Of a stretch of DNA of 55,501 nt, positions 23,766-36,022 are shown one piece after another. The stretch's first letter is position 1, and each line of letters opens with the position of its first letter. The position numbers and the translations under genes were made by a program. The DNA is taken from NCBI GenBank assembly GCA_002633005.1, contig NMRA01000011.1, forward strand, positions 508,134 to 563,634. The letters run 5' to 3'. The notes below the pieces were generated by a model that ran no database searches, was not told the DNA's origin, and saw only the letters and a list, made by a program, of their open reading frames with translations. The stretch is from Phoronis australis (taxonomy: Eukaryota > Phoronida > Phoronidae).

Positions 23766-24606
23766 TATGCGCTCACATATGTATAATGTGGATGCATTAC
23801 GCCGTCATCCCCGTCCTTCCGGCGTCCGCTGCTGTATCTCCAAAACTCTTTGACGTATTTTCATGGAATTTTGCACGTGCATTTCTTTTATAAATGGGAC
23901 ATCATGAGCAAATTTTCGGACGGATCCGACTACTGGTGTGCCCCCTAGTGGCAATTTTAGTTCTTACGTTTTCCTCTGTATCTTCAAAGGTCCTCAACAC
24001 ATTTTCATAAAATTTGGCATATAGTCATCTGTTAGTGAGATGACAGAATCCTCTCGTTTTTGGATGGGATCGAGGTATTCTGTGCCACCTGGTGGCCATT
24101 TTTGCTGTTTTGGAGTATGTTTTTTGGCATCGACCCCTCTGTCAACCAAACCATTAAAGGATGATTTTGAAAATTGGCATATTTGTTCTCAGTGTGAAGA
24201 GGACGGTTGACAATGATGACTTTGACTACTGTGACGCCTCCTAGTGGTAGTTATGTTTTGGTTTGCGCTCATAGGTGTATCTTCTAAACCTACTACAGTT
24301 TATTTATATTAAGCTAACAACAGACTATGACAACTTTCTGGTGGATCCAACGAAGGCTGTAACCCAGTGGCAATTTCATTTTTTCCTGTCTTCCTTTATT
24401 TCTCTGAAGTTCCGTGACAGATTTTTATGAAAATTGGCATACTGTTTTCTATTAAAGAAGTGATGGCATGTTCCTGTTTTCAGATGGATTCAACATCTTT
24501 GCTCCATCAGTGGCCATTTTTATGATACAAGTAAACAACCGTAGAAGCACATCGTTTGTGATGAATTCGTGGGCACATTTCAGCGCTCCGCATTGTTGTT
24601 GTTTTA
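23766..24606 (+). repeat. 1-kb interspersed repeat family, copy 5
   Basis: Starts TTATGCGCTCACATATGTAT with GCCGTCATCCCCGTCC, contains GTGCCCCCTAGTGGCAATTTT and GTGACGCCTCCTAGTGG, and ends GGGCACATTTCAGCGCTCCG. It stops about 65 bp before the acceptor of hub 2 exon 3. Confidence 0.7.
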
Positions 24607-24669
24607 TATGTGCTGCACATTGGCTATTAACTTTTACACTTGAATTTACACTCCCTTGCTTTGTTTCAG

Positions 24670-24784
24670 TTCTTTCCAAAAACAAGCAACCCTGCAACAC
24701 AACCCTAATTAACCCCACTGTTCACTTGTTGAGTGAGAATTCAGCCTGCATAGCTTATGTAAGGCTCACTCAAGTTATAGGAAG
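24670..24784 (+). CDS. CAMK2: CaMKII hub cassette 2, exon 3
   Basis: Reads LSKNKQPCNTTLINPTVHLL then SENSACIAYVRLTQVIG. Acceptor TTTGTTTCAG, donor GTAAGTAC. 115 bp, phase as in cassette 1; the arginine of VRLTQ is kept. The last roughly 20 bases of the exon plus the donor form the first unit of a minisatellite that continues to 25130, so six further donor-like GGTAA sites follow. The 1-kb interspersed repeat ends only about 65 bp upstream of the acceptor. Confidence 0.93.
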
Positions 24785-25130
24785 GTAAGTACTTAATTCT
24801 ACCCAATAAGTGTCTAGTATGTACAACTCACTCAAGTTATAGGAGGTAAGTCTTTATTCTACCTAGTACGTGTTTGTACAGCTCACTCAAGTTATAGGAG
24901 GTAAGTCTTTATTCTACCTAATAAGTGTCTGTACAGCTCACTCAAGTTATAGGAGGTAAGTCTTTATTCTACCTAGTACGTGTTTGTACAGCTAACTCAA
25001 ATTATTGGAGGTAAGTCTTTATTCTACCTAGTAAGTGTCTGTACAGCTCACTCAACTTATAGGAGGTAAGTCTTTATTCTACCTAATCAATGTCAATGTA
25101 CAGCTCGCACAAGTTGTAGGGAGGTAATGC
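24762..25130 (+). repeat. 55-bp minisatellite carrying an exon end and splice donor
   Basis: Seven tandem units. Each holds the last about 20 bases of hub 2 exon 3 (CTCACTCAAGTTATAGGA) followed by GGTAAG and about 35 bases of intron. The donor GT falls at 24785 (the true exon end) and again at 24846, 24901, 24956, 25011, 25066 and 25124, i.e. steps of 61, 55, 55, 55, 55 and 58. In the exon frame the first donor itself supplies TAA, so use of any later donor would end the protein at once. Confidence 0.9.
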
Positions 25131-25964
25131 AACAGTTAACTGACCATGCCCTCACAGGTGCCTAGTGCTGCCATACCAGACGACGGCCTTGTTTCTGTCC
25201 TGTTTTCATTACCAAATAGAAATAGGCCGTTTTGTAAGCAGTAAACTCACCATTTAGTTTTTGGACTCGTAACCAGTCTCTCCACCATTTTGCATTCATC
25301 ACATAAAATGGCAACCTACAAATATCAACTTAATGAATGAGTTTTCGTGTCTATCCTTACTCAAAAGTCTGTGTTTTGTGTGTGTTTGTTTATTGAAGGC
25401 TGTGTCAATCGGGGCTTGAGGAAAAGTGTTCGAATGTGTAAAATCTAATTCCAATGCTGTGCCTTTATAAAACAACAGGTTTCAATGCCTATCAGGATGA
25501 TTGAAGGTTTTGTTTTGTAGTAAATAAGTGGAAATCTCTCTTTAACCAATATCTAAATGCCCAGGTTGTATGTTTTTGTTAAATAGCTTGCCTTGTCTTT
25601 TATTTTAACATTAAGACTTTTCATAGGCCTACACTTTACATATTTGAAGTAAAGCGTTTTTACTCTACTTCTTAACCTCCATGTTTGTAGCTTGTGAAAA
25701 CATTGGTATAGCGTTTTTGTTATTACATTACACATTTTGACTTAAAAATTTGCTGAAATAGTGCATACCATTGACATTTTGTAGACAAATTTATCTCAGT
25801 ATGTCTCTCCGAACTTTTTAATGTTTTCAAAGGGAATTATAAGCTTTCATTTGTTTTATTCACAACATTGAGATTTGTCTTTTTAATACACTGCTCAGTT
25901 GTCTAGAAACATGAAGTCACCAGCACTGAGGCCAGTATTTTTACACTTAATCTCCTGTTTCTAG

Positions 25965-26109
25965 TGACGGTTTACCGGAAACACGTCAAGCGGAAGAGAC
26001 TCGTGTGTGGGCTCGAAATGAAGGACAGTGGGTAAATGTGCACTTCCATCGGTCTGGCAACCTACAACTGGCGGCTAACTTAGCCAACAGAGGGAGTTCC
26101 CATTCATGA
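25965..26109 (+). CDS. CAMK2: CaMKII hub cassette 2, terminal exon with stop
   Basis: Reads [20 protein letters not shown], continues [11 protein letters not shown], and has a longer tail than the other two cassettes ([16 protein letters not shown]) before TGA at 26107-26109. The arginines of TRVW and HRSG are present. Acceptor TGTTTCTAG. The complete cassette encodes about 144 residues. A candidate polyadenylation signal AATAAA lies at 27157-27162, just after a TGTC microsatellite. Confidence 0.92.
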
Positions 26110-27085
26110 GCCATGGTGCTGTGGATAGTCCAGCTTGTACTGGAATTGAACTGCCACCTTTTGGAGCATTTAGACCCTAGTCCTTCATCAACACACGGGA
26201 GGATTAACATAAGCATTATTTAAATCCTCTTATAGGCTGTTAAAAAAGCTCATTAACTGACATCGAAAAAGTATTATTAATTAACCATTTATTGTGCAAT
26301 GCCGCATAAGCACTAGGTTTTTCTGGTCAGTTATTCTTTTTAATTTACTAGTTGCAATCTTCTTTATAGTTTTTAATAGTCTTGAGTGTGGTACTTGCAT
26401 TAAGCTAGCGACTTTATAGCGTATTTTAACTTTTACGGCATGACAGCATTAGTGTCATTCTGCGTATAGTGTGAACTTATTTCAAATGGCACCTGAGATG
26501 CCGGAATGAGATCTACCGTTGTTGATTTCACAACTTGTTAAATTTGCTGATTATGAAAGGTTTTAACCAAAAAGAATCCATTAGAGAGTAACTGTCCTAC
26601 AGGATAAAGGTGTTTTGGGTCTAAATTTACCAAGATGTCACAAAGTAAGATCTTGTGAAATGTTGACAACCATTTGCAGTTGCATGATTTCAAGCCTTTT
26701 TAATAAGGAAATTTAGCAATCTATACTTTACAAAAGGACACTTAAAACCAAGAGGGGTTTATGGGTTGTCCGTGCATCGGATATTGTGTTTGTGGTATTC
26801 CACTTTGAAATTGGTTACAACCACTTTCTACAGGTCTTGTTCACCTGTCCGTACATGTTGTCGATTTTATTGTTTTTTATCAATCATTCATTGTTGCTTT
26901 ATCTTAACTTGTAGGTCAGCTCAGATTTTTTACTTGTTAACTTTTATTGTAAATAATAATGAATCCAGTTTGAAACTGCTTGGTTGTTTTGAAGCATTCA
27001 AAACTCTATAACTTCCAACGTGTGGCACTTGGTGGAGGTTTGGGGTGTTGCTTTTATTTTTTGTGCAGTCTGTCTGCCTATCTGT

Positions 27086-27112
27086 CTGTCTGTCTGTCTG
27101 TCTGTCTTTCTG
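27086..27112 (+). repeat. TGTC microsatellite
   Basis: Five to six TGTC/CTGT units, extended by CTGT-rich sequence on both sides. Confidence 0.85.
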
Positions 27113-28179
27113 TCATTCAGTGAGAGTCTGTCAATCTGTCCATCCATCTATCAGTCAATAAAAACCCCAACTGAGCAGAAGACACTCGTGAACACCCAGT
27201 TAAAGGCAAACCATATTCAAGTGATAGCCAGCTGTTTCTATGGACTTTCAGAAGTCAGCTGATCACATTCATATCAAACTCATTCACTCTTCTTAATACA
27301 AACTTCTCTTATACATTGTTGGGAATAGGACTTTTCTAATTTTCATGAAAAACTCAAAAGTTGTATAGAACAAGAACCAAATGATAATTTAGAAAACTAA
27401 CAGCATTTTTGCGCTTTCATCTTAAACATTTATACCAAATGAAGTTTGGCCGTGTTGTTGATACCGTTGTTTGCTATCACTGTACATGGGCGGATTTGGC
27501 AAAAAGATCCACCTCAGTAAAACAAAAAGTCCGGGTAAACGAGACAAAACTCCACAAAATCCAAGATATCACATAAACTTGTTGAAATCCTTGACTGAAT
27601 TAAAGTTTTCTCTGGGATTTATCTGTCACTGATTTTACGCGTCCATGGAAATTGAAAGTACTGAATCACCAGGGCCCGATGTCGTTCCCACCTATGTTCT
27701 TGACATCCAAAATATGTTTGGTATTTTTGGTTTTACTTTTTGCGAAGTGTAGGTAATTGTCTGTTATTGAGCTATTTAATGCCAAGAACATGGAAAGTAT
27801 AAGACTGATCTAGAACTGTTGATATTTATACTCGAGTTCTCGATTGTAAACTCGTGTTTCTAGCTCCAATCTGGTAGTTATCAAGTGCCAACTTTGACGA
27901 GAAACTCGTCAACGCAAATCAAACTGTATTCCGGCTCAAAATAACGGACACTTATTTTGAGATCGCGCAAAGGTATATCAGAACAGGTGATACTTTGCCT
28001 TCGCACTGGCAGTTGCCGTAACAAAAGGGGTTTGCAAAGCTTTGTTTTTTAATGTAGGCATTTCCAATATCAAAGTATGACCCCGTCTTGAAAAAGCGTT
28101 TGGCAAGCATGGGGCAGTCTGAGGTGAGATGCGCATGTTATCTACCTCTTAAGATACAGAATGAATGTGCTGGCGGATC

Positions 28180-28929
28180 ATGTCGGAAAGTTACTGAACG
28201 AAATTAAGTCACCCAAGTATACTAATGAATGATGTTCGACAGCACACCAAAAGAATGTCGCACTGACCAAATGTCAGAAATCCTCGGATACTTGAAAATT
28301 GACGGGTGCAGTGTAGAAGTAAAACAAGCATTCTTTGGAGGTCACGACATTGTAGTGGAGATGCGCGTTCGGATGAAGAGAATATGGCAGGGGAGCAGTC
28401 GTCAGATGTGGGTCTATTGTTGACGGAGGGAACAAACTATACGGGAAATGTTCGAATGGTTTGGACAGATTTCAGTTGCAGTTGAGTCGAATTTCAGGTC
28501 GCAAGCGATGCGTCAGTTTGTTTGAAGTTATCATTGGTCAACTCCAGTGAAGATTGTATTGAGGTGTATGTGATGAAACTTCTGCTTTTTATGACGAAAT
28601 TTGAGCATCCGAACTCGCCGCAAGATCAAAATACCGACATTGAGAAGGCACTTCGAAGCCGGCCGTCACTATATAGGACCTCGCTGGCTGGACGTACTCA
28701 AGTTTATTTGCGAATGGGAATTTCAGGAGTCGTTCTCAAATTTTGGGATAGCCTTCAGGTTATTTCTAACATTTTGTATCTGTGGCCTTCTGCGAAAGAA
28801 ATGTTTCCAAGCTATAAAGCTCATTAAAACGTCAATGGCACAAACATGGTTATCATGGATTTTGATGTTGTCCGTGGTTGTCAAATTCGTGTTTGAGAAA
28901 GCCGCTAATTTTTGTGAAAAGCAAGCCTG
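28180..28929 (+). pseudogene. ZMYM1/hAT-like transposase relic
   Basis: One frame reads FDSTPKECRTDQMSEILGYL (about 28233-28300), like the DSTPDxxHxDQLSxILRYV block of ZMYM1/DUF4371 hAT-derived proteins. A second frame (about 28721-28860) reads FSNFGIAFRLFLTF ... AIKLIKTSMAQ, corresponding to the hAT C-terminal dimerisation block (LxIxLRIFLT, SFSKLKLIKxYLRSTM). The two are in different frames and much between them is missing, so it is dead. No ends identified. Confidence 0.7.
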
Positions 28930-30349
28930 ACCTAATATCACGAAATTTGATTGGTGAGTAAAAGGTACTGTACATCNTTTGGAGAAGCTCTAAAGTAGGC
29001 GAATGCTACATAAGGATTTTTTCCACAGATACGCCACATAGGGCGTTTATGTGGAACCTGCATTTTTGAAACTTGAAACTGTCATTGTAAATTACCATAA
29101 AACGAAAACTGTATCTGAAGTAAATTTTAGAAATAAATTCCTACCTGTGGCGACGGCTTATACGTCGACAATGCCTTACTGACACACCCGTCGGAGCGTT
29201 AATTAGTCTCTTCCAAATCCCGGGCGTTTATTTTTGTATGACTTTTGGTCGCTGGCTTTATTTGTATTTAATATGCGCTTGTTTGTACGTTCCTGATGTC
29301 GATCTGTAGGCTCGATCCAGGGTTTACTTGTGTGTTGTTATAATGCATTTAAAGCCTTGTACACGTACACGCAGTATAAACCACATGCCACTCGCTCACT
29401 TTCCAAATTTTGAAACAGAGGTGGGGCTGACTGCCGGGGTGACGGCCATGGGTAGGTGAGGGATGACACCAAGACTCTTCGCCCTGGGTCTCACTCACGT
29501 CAGGTACGCTAGTTTACAAAGCATTATTTTGTTTCAGTTAAATGGATTGGAACAGTGTTAGTGGGCCAAAACCCGGTTTGGCACCGTTTTAATATAAGGG
29601 GCTCCGTCAGGTGAAGGCGGTCACTAAAAGCGGGGTCCTCAATACTAATATAGGGGGTTCCCGCTCTTCGGTCGCTAGCGATCCACCTAAATTAATGTAG
29701 AGGCTCCACTCTTCGGCTGCCTTTAGGCAGGCTCTCTGTATTATATTGAGGGGCTCCCTGCACTTCTAGGCTGAGGCCAACTCACTGAAACTGAATAGTT
29801 GCTTATATATATGTCAAGTGAATAAGATTAAGTTATTTGAAATCTAGAGTAAGGTGTTAGGAGTTTTTCAATCGACTGACAACTGAACGAGATTGCTGTT
29901 TATTCAAAATCCACGGTTACCTGAGGTATCACATCATTAATATCTATTTTCAATCGCCTTACTATTCAGTTCGCCCGATTGTATTTTACGAGGACTCTTA
30001 AGTGTTATAAGACGACAATAGACCGGGATGACCAACCCAACAGCTAATTTATGAGGTCTGATCGATGTTTGACAGTCAGTAAAGGCAATAGCGGACTGGC
30101 ATCGAATCGATGTAGCATGTGACCTACTCGACACGGTGTCGCACGGCAACCCCACCCCCCCGCCCCCGGCCCCCCACGTACTTTTCACTCCAAATTTCGA
30201 CCACCACCCTCCCTTGCCACCCGGCGTGACAAGTTGACGAATCATTGGTCTGTTTAGCAAACCACTTGTTTATTTGGCAGTGTTGTCTATTTTGAACCTT
30301 TTCGCTGCCCATAAACTAGACATGAAAAGAATCCTACACACGGCCCTAA

Positions 30350-30660
30350 GCGCCGGGTCGAGATTAGAGAACCCGACTGGTTTGCGCACCACCGACTTAG
30401 GCGGTTCAGAACAAAGACACCATGCTCATGCTGTTGTGGTTAATTTTGAAAAGCGTCTCAAGCTGCAGATGTTATGGTTTTGAGACCATCATAAACTCGT
30501 TGGCACCGACTTTTAACTTTTCATTTTGAAAGTTTCTAAATAGCACTGATATTTGAATAGGCGGTTCGTGAAAATCACACGTAGGTTTTTGAATTTTGAA
30601 AATTGGACAAGGAATGTGACTTTCAACCTAAAACATTTGTTTAATGCTACAATTAATACG
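30350..30660 (+). repeat. Flank shared with region before hub 2 (copy B)
   Basis: Counterpart of 20630-20960, with the same blocks in the same order. It lies about 640-950 bp before hub 3 exon 1. Confidence 0.65.
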
Positions 30661-31300
30661 ATCCTCATTAATTATGCTGCATGTGCGCATGTGCAACGTA
30701 CCTGGGCCAGCAGGCAGCAAAAATGGATTTTGAGGTAAGCCAAGTGTCATCTTACAATTCATGGCACTCAAAACTCGAACAAAAGACTGACGAGCGAAGA
30801 ATAAACCGTGCACACATTAATTTAACCGGTCTTCGTTGCCGTGCGCCGACCTAGACAGTCATTGGTCCTACGCGGGATCTAAGGGATGGCTGAAAATGTT
30901 CTGTGTACGTAAAATGAGACGGGGAACCATTTGACTCTCATTTCCACGACAACTTTGGGTCTGCCACACTACGTGCATGGGCAGCCCTTCACCACGTTAC
31001 ATATTGGTGGGACTGCGTTGCTGGTTTGTGACGCCATGTCGTCGTCAGGGGTAGCGCCTTTCGAGTGCCAAATGGGAATCGAACAGTCAAAGCCGCTCTT
31101 GGGATTTGCTGAACGATCTGTTGAGTAAATTTGATATCGTCACGAGTTGTCAAGTTGGCATTTACTCCGATGTTTTAACACTAAAGGCCATTATGAAGCT
31201 ATATTGTTTCTCCATTGATGTCTTCGGGGGTAAAAAACTAACTATTGATACTGAGCAAAATCAAAAAGGGTAGTGAAACAAGTTGCATGTCTGTTTGCAG

Positions 31301-31376
31301 GTCGCAAGCAAGAGATCATTGATGTCACTGAACAATTACTGGACTACATTTCTAACGGGAACTACGATGGCTACCT
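31301..31376 (+). CDS. CAMK2: CaMKII hub cassette 3, exon 1
   Basis: Third copy of the hub start: RKQEIIDVTEQLLDYISNGN then YDGYL. Acceptor CTGTTTGCAG, donor GTAAGT. 76 bp, same phases as cassettes 1 and 2. The two leading bases (GT) make a serine codon with the A left by the linker exon, so DTK-S-RKQ would be formed exactly as with cassette 1. Confidence 0.92.
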
Positions 31377-33922
31377 GTAAGTACTAAATATGCATATCAT
31401 AAATGTCAATTATCAAAATGTATAAACCGTGTCACAGTTTTTGCCATTACGGCACTCGCACCGTCCTCGTGCACTAACGGCAAGCATTTCAAGCCGGTCA
31501 GTGGTGGCAGCACTGCACCAAGCTGAGTACAGCTACTACTATTGTTGCAGGTCACTGTCACACCAACGCTCGAAAAGATTTAGGTCAAGTTTTGTGGCGT
31601 TTAATTTTTTGTGGACTAAGACCACTAGACCAGTGGCTGATCATTGATCGACCTTATCTCTGGCGTGGGTCAAATAGTCCTTGTGTGCGCAGCTGTCTCG
31701 GGTACCTGAACAGTGTTCGACCTTCAGCAAATAAAGGTGCTGGCCCTTCGGGCCAGATACTTGAATATGAGACCACATCCACATGGGCCTGTAGGCCTAC
31801 TTATGTGAAAGTTTACTGGCCCGGTCGCAATACACTGGTCCCGGGCCACCGCGTCAGCGGTTTATTTCTGAAAAGGGCATAGCAACTGACAGAAAGTACA
31901 CTAGTATGGGTTTTCTGTTGACGAAGGATGTTGTTATATCCGAAAATTTCAGTTGATCCATTCCTGTTGTTTTATTTACCTCAGTCTATATATTTCGGTG
32001 AAACAATAGTATCCTTTAGAGGATCTTGATCGCCTTATTTAGTTTCAGATTTATTTTCTACGTTATCAAAAATGAAGAAATTCAACAAAACCACGTATTT
32101 TTACCGTGCTACATCTTTCGTGAAAAAAATTCGAGATGCCAAAAATGTGGCCTTATACTTATCGAGGGCGGAGGAGGCAGTGTGGCCTAGTGTGATGGTG
32201 CCCGCCTTCTTTACTCGAGGTCGGGGCTTTGAGTCGCACTGGGCCACACTGCTAGACCCTTGAGTCGGGTTTCTAGCTCTTAATAAAGCACAAAAATATT
32301 TCCAGGTGATCAGTGCAATGGGCCCACAAGCGCGGCCTGCGCACGTCTGGTACAACGTGTACCAGACCGCCTGCAATTATTTTTTATATTATGTCGAGGG
32401 CGGAAAGGTGGCGCTGTGGGGGCAATTCTTTCAAACTATCTCTTTTCCGACCCGTAACCCAAGGTTCATTCGATGGATCTTGAAAATTAGTGTATGGGTA
32501 GATCTTGCCGAGCGCTTCACAAAACATTGTTAATTTTTTCTCCACGAATAATCGTTCTTTAGTTATTTGTGATTTTCTGATTTAGTATTTTCACTGTCTG
32601 ATTATTCCTCCCTTTCTTGTCGCGCTGATTGACACCGGTTGCGCAAGCTTTTGTTTCTCTGTTGATGCAGTCATCAATATTTAATGATAACGATGATGAC
32701 AATGGTGATGACGATGATGGAAATGATGTTGCCGTTTCCACTGTCATCGTTCGCTTAGTTGGCTTCATTGTTTTTAGTCCTAGTCGGTGTCTTGATTTTC
32801 TTAGAACGATCGATGTCAGTGTCACTTTTTGTGTTTTACCGGTAGTTTCATGTTAACCACGTTGTCGCTATTTTTCAAAATTGCGATCCTTGTTGGTGCA
32901 TCAGCGTTGTCAACATAGTTGGAGAAAGCTAAATGGTCATCTTTGGCAATATTGTTGGTGTTGATGGCGGCATTATCGGTGTTGCTGGCAATGTCGGAGG
33001 TGATGTCGTGGTTTTCGCTCTGCATTGTCATTGGTGGCATGCTTTGTGTTGTCTATAGTGTCACTGCATTTATTGGCTTCCATTTCGTCAAGTGTCGCTC
33101 CGTCGGAGCGCTTCCATTTTGTTTGTTTCCACGCTCATTACGTTCAGATCACGTTTTTGTTCGAACGACCTGAAATTTAGACAAAGGATGTACCTTGTTA
33201 AAAACTCTTTGCCTTGAAGTGAAAATATTCTCAAGCGCAGCGCAGATACCATCTCCCGAAAGCCCAAAATTAAAGTCGAAAGACAGTAATATTGTGTTGA
33301 TTATTAATTCACGAATTCTCATATGAAATGCAAAAGTGCAGCTGATCATGTTCGAGAACAAGAGAAGAGGAGCTTGCTACCATTTACACTTCTCGATTTA
33401 TTCGAGGATTTTGTAATGACTTCTTTTTCATTGATTGGTTTCTCGCACCGTATCTGATCTGGGGTCCCTTGACGGATTTTTCGCACATTTGGGAAACAGG
33501 TTGATCTCATCAAGAGGTATCTGAATAAATCACGGCTTACCACTCTCGAGCTATTCCAGATTCACTGATCTGATGGCTGTTCGTTTATTGACCGATTTCT
33601 GGCTTTACTCGTTGTATTTTTCTTCCGATCGACATGAATTTTACAGTCACACATCCATCTTTAATGTTTTCTTCTTCACGACCGTCGTCATTACCAGCAT
33701 CGCCGGTGTTGTTGCCATTGCCAGTTGCGTTTTCGACGGCATTTAGTGGACGGCGGGGGAATCACACGGGATCCCCGTCCTACGGCACATGTATAATATA
33801 TTTAATTTTTCGTTCAAACCAGAAAAAAAATAAAATGTTGTTTAGGGTATGATTTCAGACAGATGGAACGATGTGATAATAAAAATTTTAGATTTTATTT
33901 CTGAGTTGTTGTTTTAATTTAG
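31377..33922 (+). other. Intron within hub cassette 3
   Basis: Contains a tRNA-derived SINE-like element (32168-32290), a GAT-rich low-complexity patch (32680-32735) and no recognised exon. Confidence 0.5.
32168..32290 (+). mobile_element. tRNA-derived SINE head
   Basis: GTGTGGCCTAGTGTGATGG (A-box-like) and GGTCGGGGCTTTGAGTC (B-box-like, consensus GGTTCGANTCC) lie about 35 bp apart, followed by a short non-tRNA tail. The copy is slightly corrupted and has no acceptor-stem pairing that would make it a functional tRNA. Confidence 0.6.
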
Positions 33923-34017
33923 GAAGATGACCAACCCTGATATTACGTGTTTTGAAGCCGAGACCAGCGGACATCTAGTGCAAGGCCTGCAATTTCATAA
34001 GTTCTACTTCGATAACG
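33923..34017 (+). CDS. CAMK2: CaMKII hub cassette 3, exon 2
   Basis: Reads KMTNPDITCFEAETSGHL then VQGLQFHKFYFDN. 95 bp, acceptor TTTAATTTAG, donor GTGTGTAC. This is the most diverged exon 2: the Pro of FEPE is Ala, the second cysteine is Ser, and VEG is VQG. The pocket histidine (FHKF) is kept. There is no frameshift or stop, so the copy is under coding constraint rather than decayed. Confidence 0.92.
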
Positions 34018-34725
34018 GTGTGTACGTAGGATCTTCGGTAATGCCTGTTTTGATTAGACCCAGAAGTTTCGTATGGCGTGTGACAATACAGGGTGTCACT
34101 ATGCAACCTAGAAAGTTGCACCGCGTCTGGACGTATGGCGCGATCTTTTAAGATTCCCCGTTAAAAGCATTCATATACACGCAAATTAGTTATAATTAGC
34201 TCGTACCAAGACAATGTGGATAATTTAGCCAACATGATTTAAGCACATCTATGAAATTCTCTCGAATTTCACTTGAGGATCACGGTCGCCGGACGCAATT
34301 TTAGCTCTTGTTGCGGCGTAAGGACATAGATCACAGTTGGAGTGGCTGATTGTGACTTTATCACTGATCCGAGTCAATGGAATCCCTTGTTTGCGCAATG
34401 TCTCATGACACCTGAAAAGGGCACAAAGGCTCGATGGGGTTTCGAAAAAATGATGAAGTTCTACAAAGCCATATCTTTTTGCCTTGCTGCGTCCACGTGA
34501 AAAAAATGAGATGCCAAAAAATTACTCAAAAATTGCGATTCTGGTCTTTTTGTAACATAATTACAAATTCACGACTACCTTAGTGCAAGAGAGGAGACGA
34601 GCATCCGAATGCGCCTGCATTCTAGATTCTAGAAATTTAGGTTAAAACATGTCGATTACCAACCACATTTTGAAAGTTTGAACGTTTCAGTAGCGTTTCG
34701 TCATTAATTGTTAGACCTTTTTCAG

Positions 34726-34834
34726 TTCTCTCCAAAACTAAACGCAACACCACCCTTGTAAGCCCCACTGTTCACCTGCTAACTGAAGATTCTGCCTGCA
34801 TTGCGTTCGTGCGGCTCAGCCAAATAATGAATGC
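34726..34834 (+). CDS. CAMK2: CaMKII hub cassette 3, exon 3
   Basis: Reads LSKTKRNTTLVSPTVHLL then TEDSACIAFVRLSQIMN. 109 bp, six less than in the other cassettes: two residues are missing in the loop between LSK and NTT. Acceptor TTTTTCAG, donor GTAAGT. The arginine of VRLSQ is kept. Phases are unchanged. Confidence 0.92.
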
Positions 34835-35029
34835 GTAAGTATTGGTGTAAGTTGTCTTATTAATATTGTACCGGTGCAGATAAAGCTAAGATCTGATTTG
34901 AGAGGGCAACCTCCGGACTTCACTACCTTCCGTCCCTTTGTAGAATATTTAATGTTGCCGTGTTCAGTCTACAGTGCTGTGATGTACACGCGCATATTTG
35001 CCGTACGCAGATGTACATTGGCTAAACGT

Positions 35030-35365
35030 ATAGTCTGGCCACTCACAGCCTGGTTACGCTCAGTCTGGATATGCACAGTCTTTGCTACGCACAGTCTGGC
35101 TACGTACGGCCTGGCTATGTACGTAAAGTCTGGCTACGTGTTGTTTGGCTACGTGTTGTCTGGCTACGCGCTGTCTGGCTACGCGCTGTCTGCCTACGTA
35201 CAGTCTGCCTACGTACTGCTACGTAGACCTACTCTCTGTCTAGGTACAGCCTGCATGGCTACGTACATCCTGGTTACGTACATCCTGGCTACGTACATCC
35301 TGGCTACGGACAGTCTGGCTACGTAAAGTCTGGCTACGCACATCCTGGCTGCGTACAATCTGGTA
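35030..35365 (+). repeat. Minisatellite of 14-15-bp units
   Basis: More than fifteen variants of CTGGCTACGTACATC / CAGTCTGGCTACGTA, in the intron before the last exon of hub 3. It produces long open frames on both strands that are not genes. Confidence 0.85.
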
Positions 35366-36022
35366 ATGTTCGTGTCTATGGCTACTTTCTTGTACGTCCC
35401 CCAGAGGCTATCTTTTATTAGTATTACCATTATTAAATATTGCTCCCTTGCGGAAACGTTTAAAATAACGATAAACTCTTACATCGGGTACACGATGCAA
35501 ATGGTGGGCGCATATCAACGCCCTACTTAGTTTGCTCTTGTTATATTTAAAAGGATACTAAACCCTGTTTTGAGGATTTCCACCAATTCCTCGTTATATC
35601 ATTGTCGTCAATCTTCCAAGTTAAAGGCGAGAATCTTTTATAAACTCGTACTGTCTTTGTCACTGATTGGAAATTATGATACTTTGTGATGCATGGTTGC
35701 CATGTACTGAATTCGCTAAAAGCGTAGGTCACGCTCGCCGTTTAAAGGAGTATTCAAATTTTCCTCCAAACTTTTTTCAGTTGTCGAGGTTTACAGAGCA
35801 TCAATTTGTTTCAGAGAACTGGATGGGAAACTCGTTTTTAGTATCTCATGTCAAAACTGGGTTTGGTGTCATATTAAATAGCCATGGAGACATAGACTAT
35901 AGATTTCAAACTAGTGAGGTACGGAAGCAGTTAAATTTGATATTACAGACACGTGTTCACTTTCTTGCATGGGATCGATGTAAACGATTTTTTAATTTGA
36001 ATTCTTTCTTTATTTTTTAAAG

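Larger units (their letters stand above)
26110..31300 (+). other. Interval between hub cassettes 2 and 3
   Basis: Holds the likely 3' UTR of cassette 2, a TGTC microsatellite, the transposase relic at 28180-28929 and the flank shared with the region before cassette 2. No host gene recognised. Confidence 0.5.

Noticed and set aside
27020-27262. 80-codon frame with LSVCLSVCLS repeats
   Set aside because: Translation of the TGTC microsatellite.
32168-32290. Possible tRNA gene
   Set aside because: A- and B-box-like motifs are present but the acceptor and anticodon stems do not pair; better explained as a SINE head.
34874-35326. 150-codon plus-strand frame with YVLSGYALSGYA repeats
   Set aside because: Pure translation of the CTGGCTACGTA minisatellite in an intron; the opposite strand is open for the same reason.
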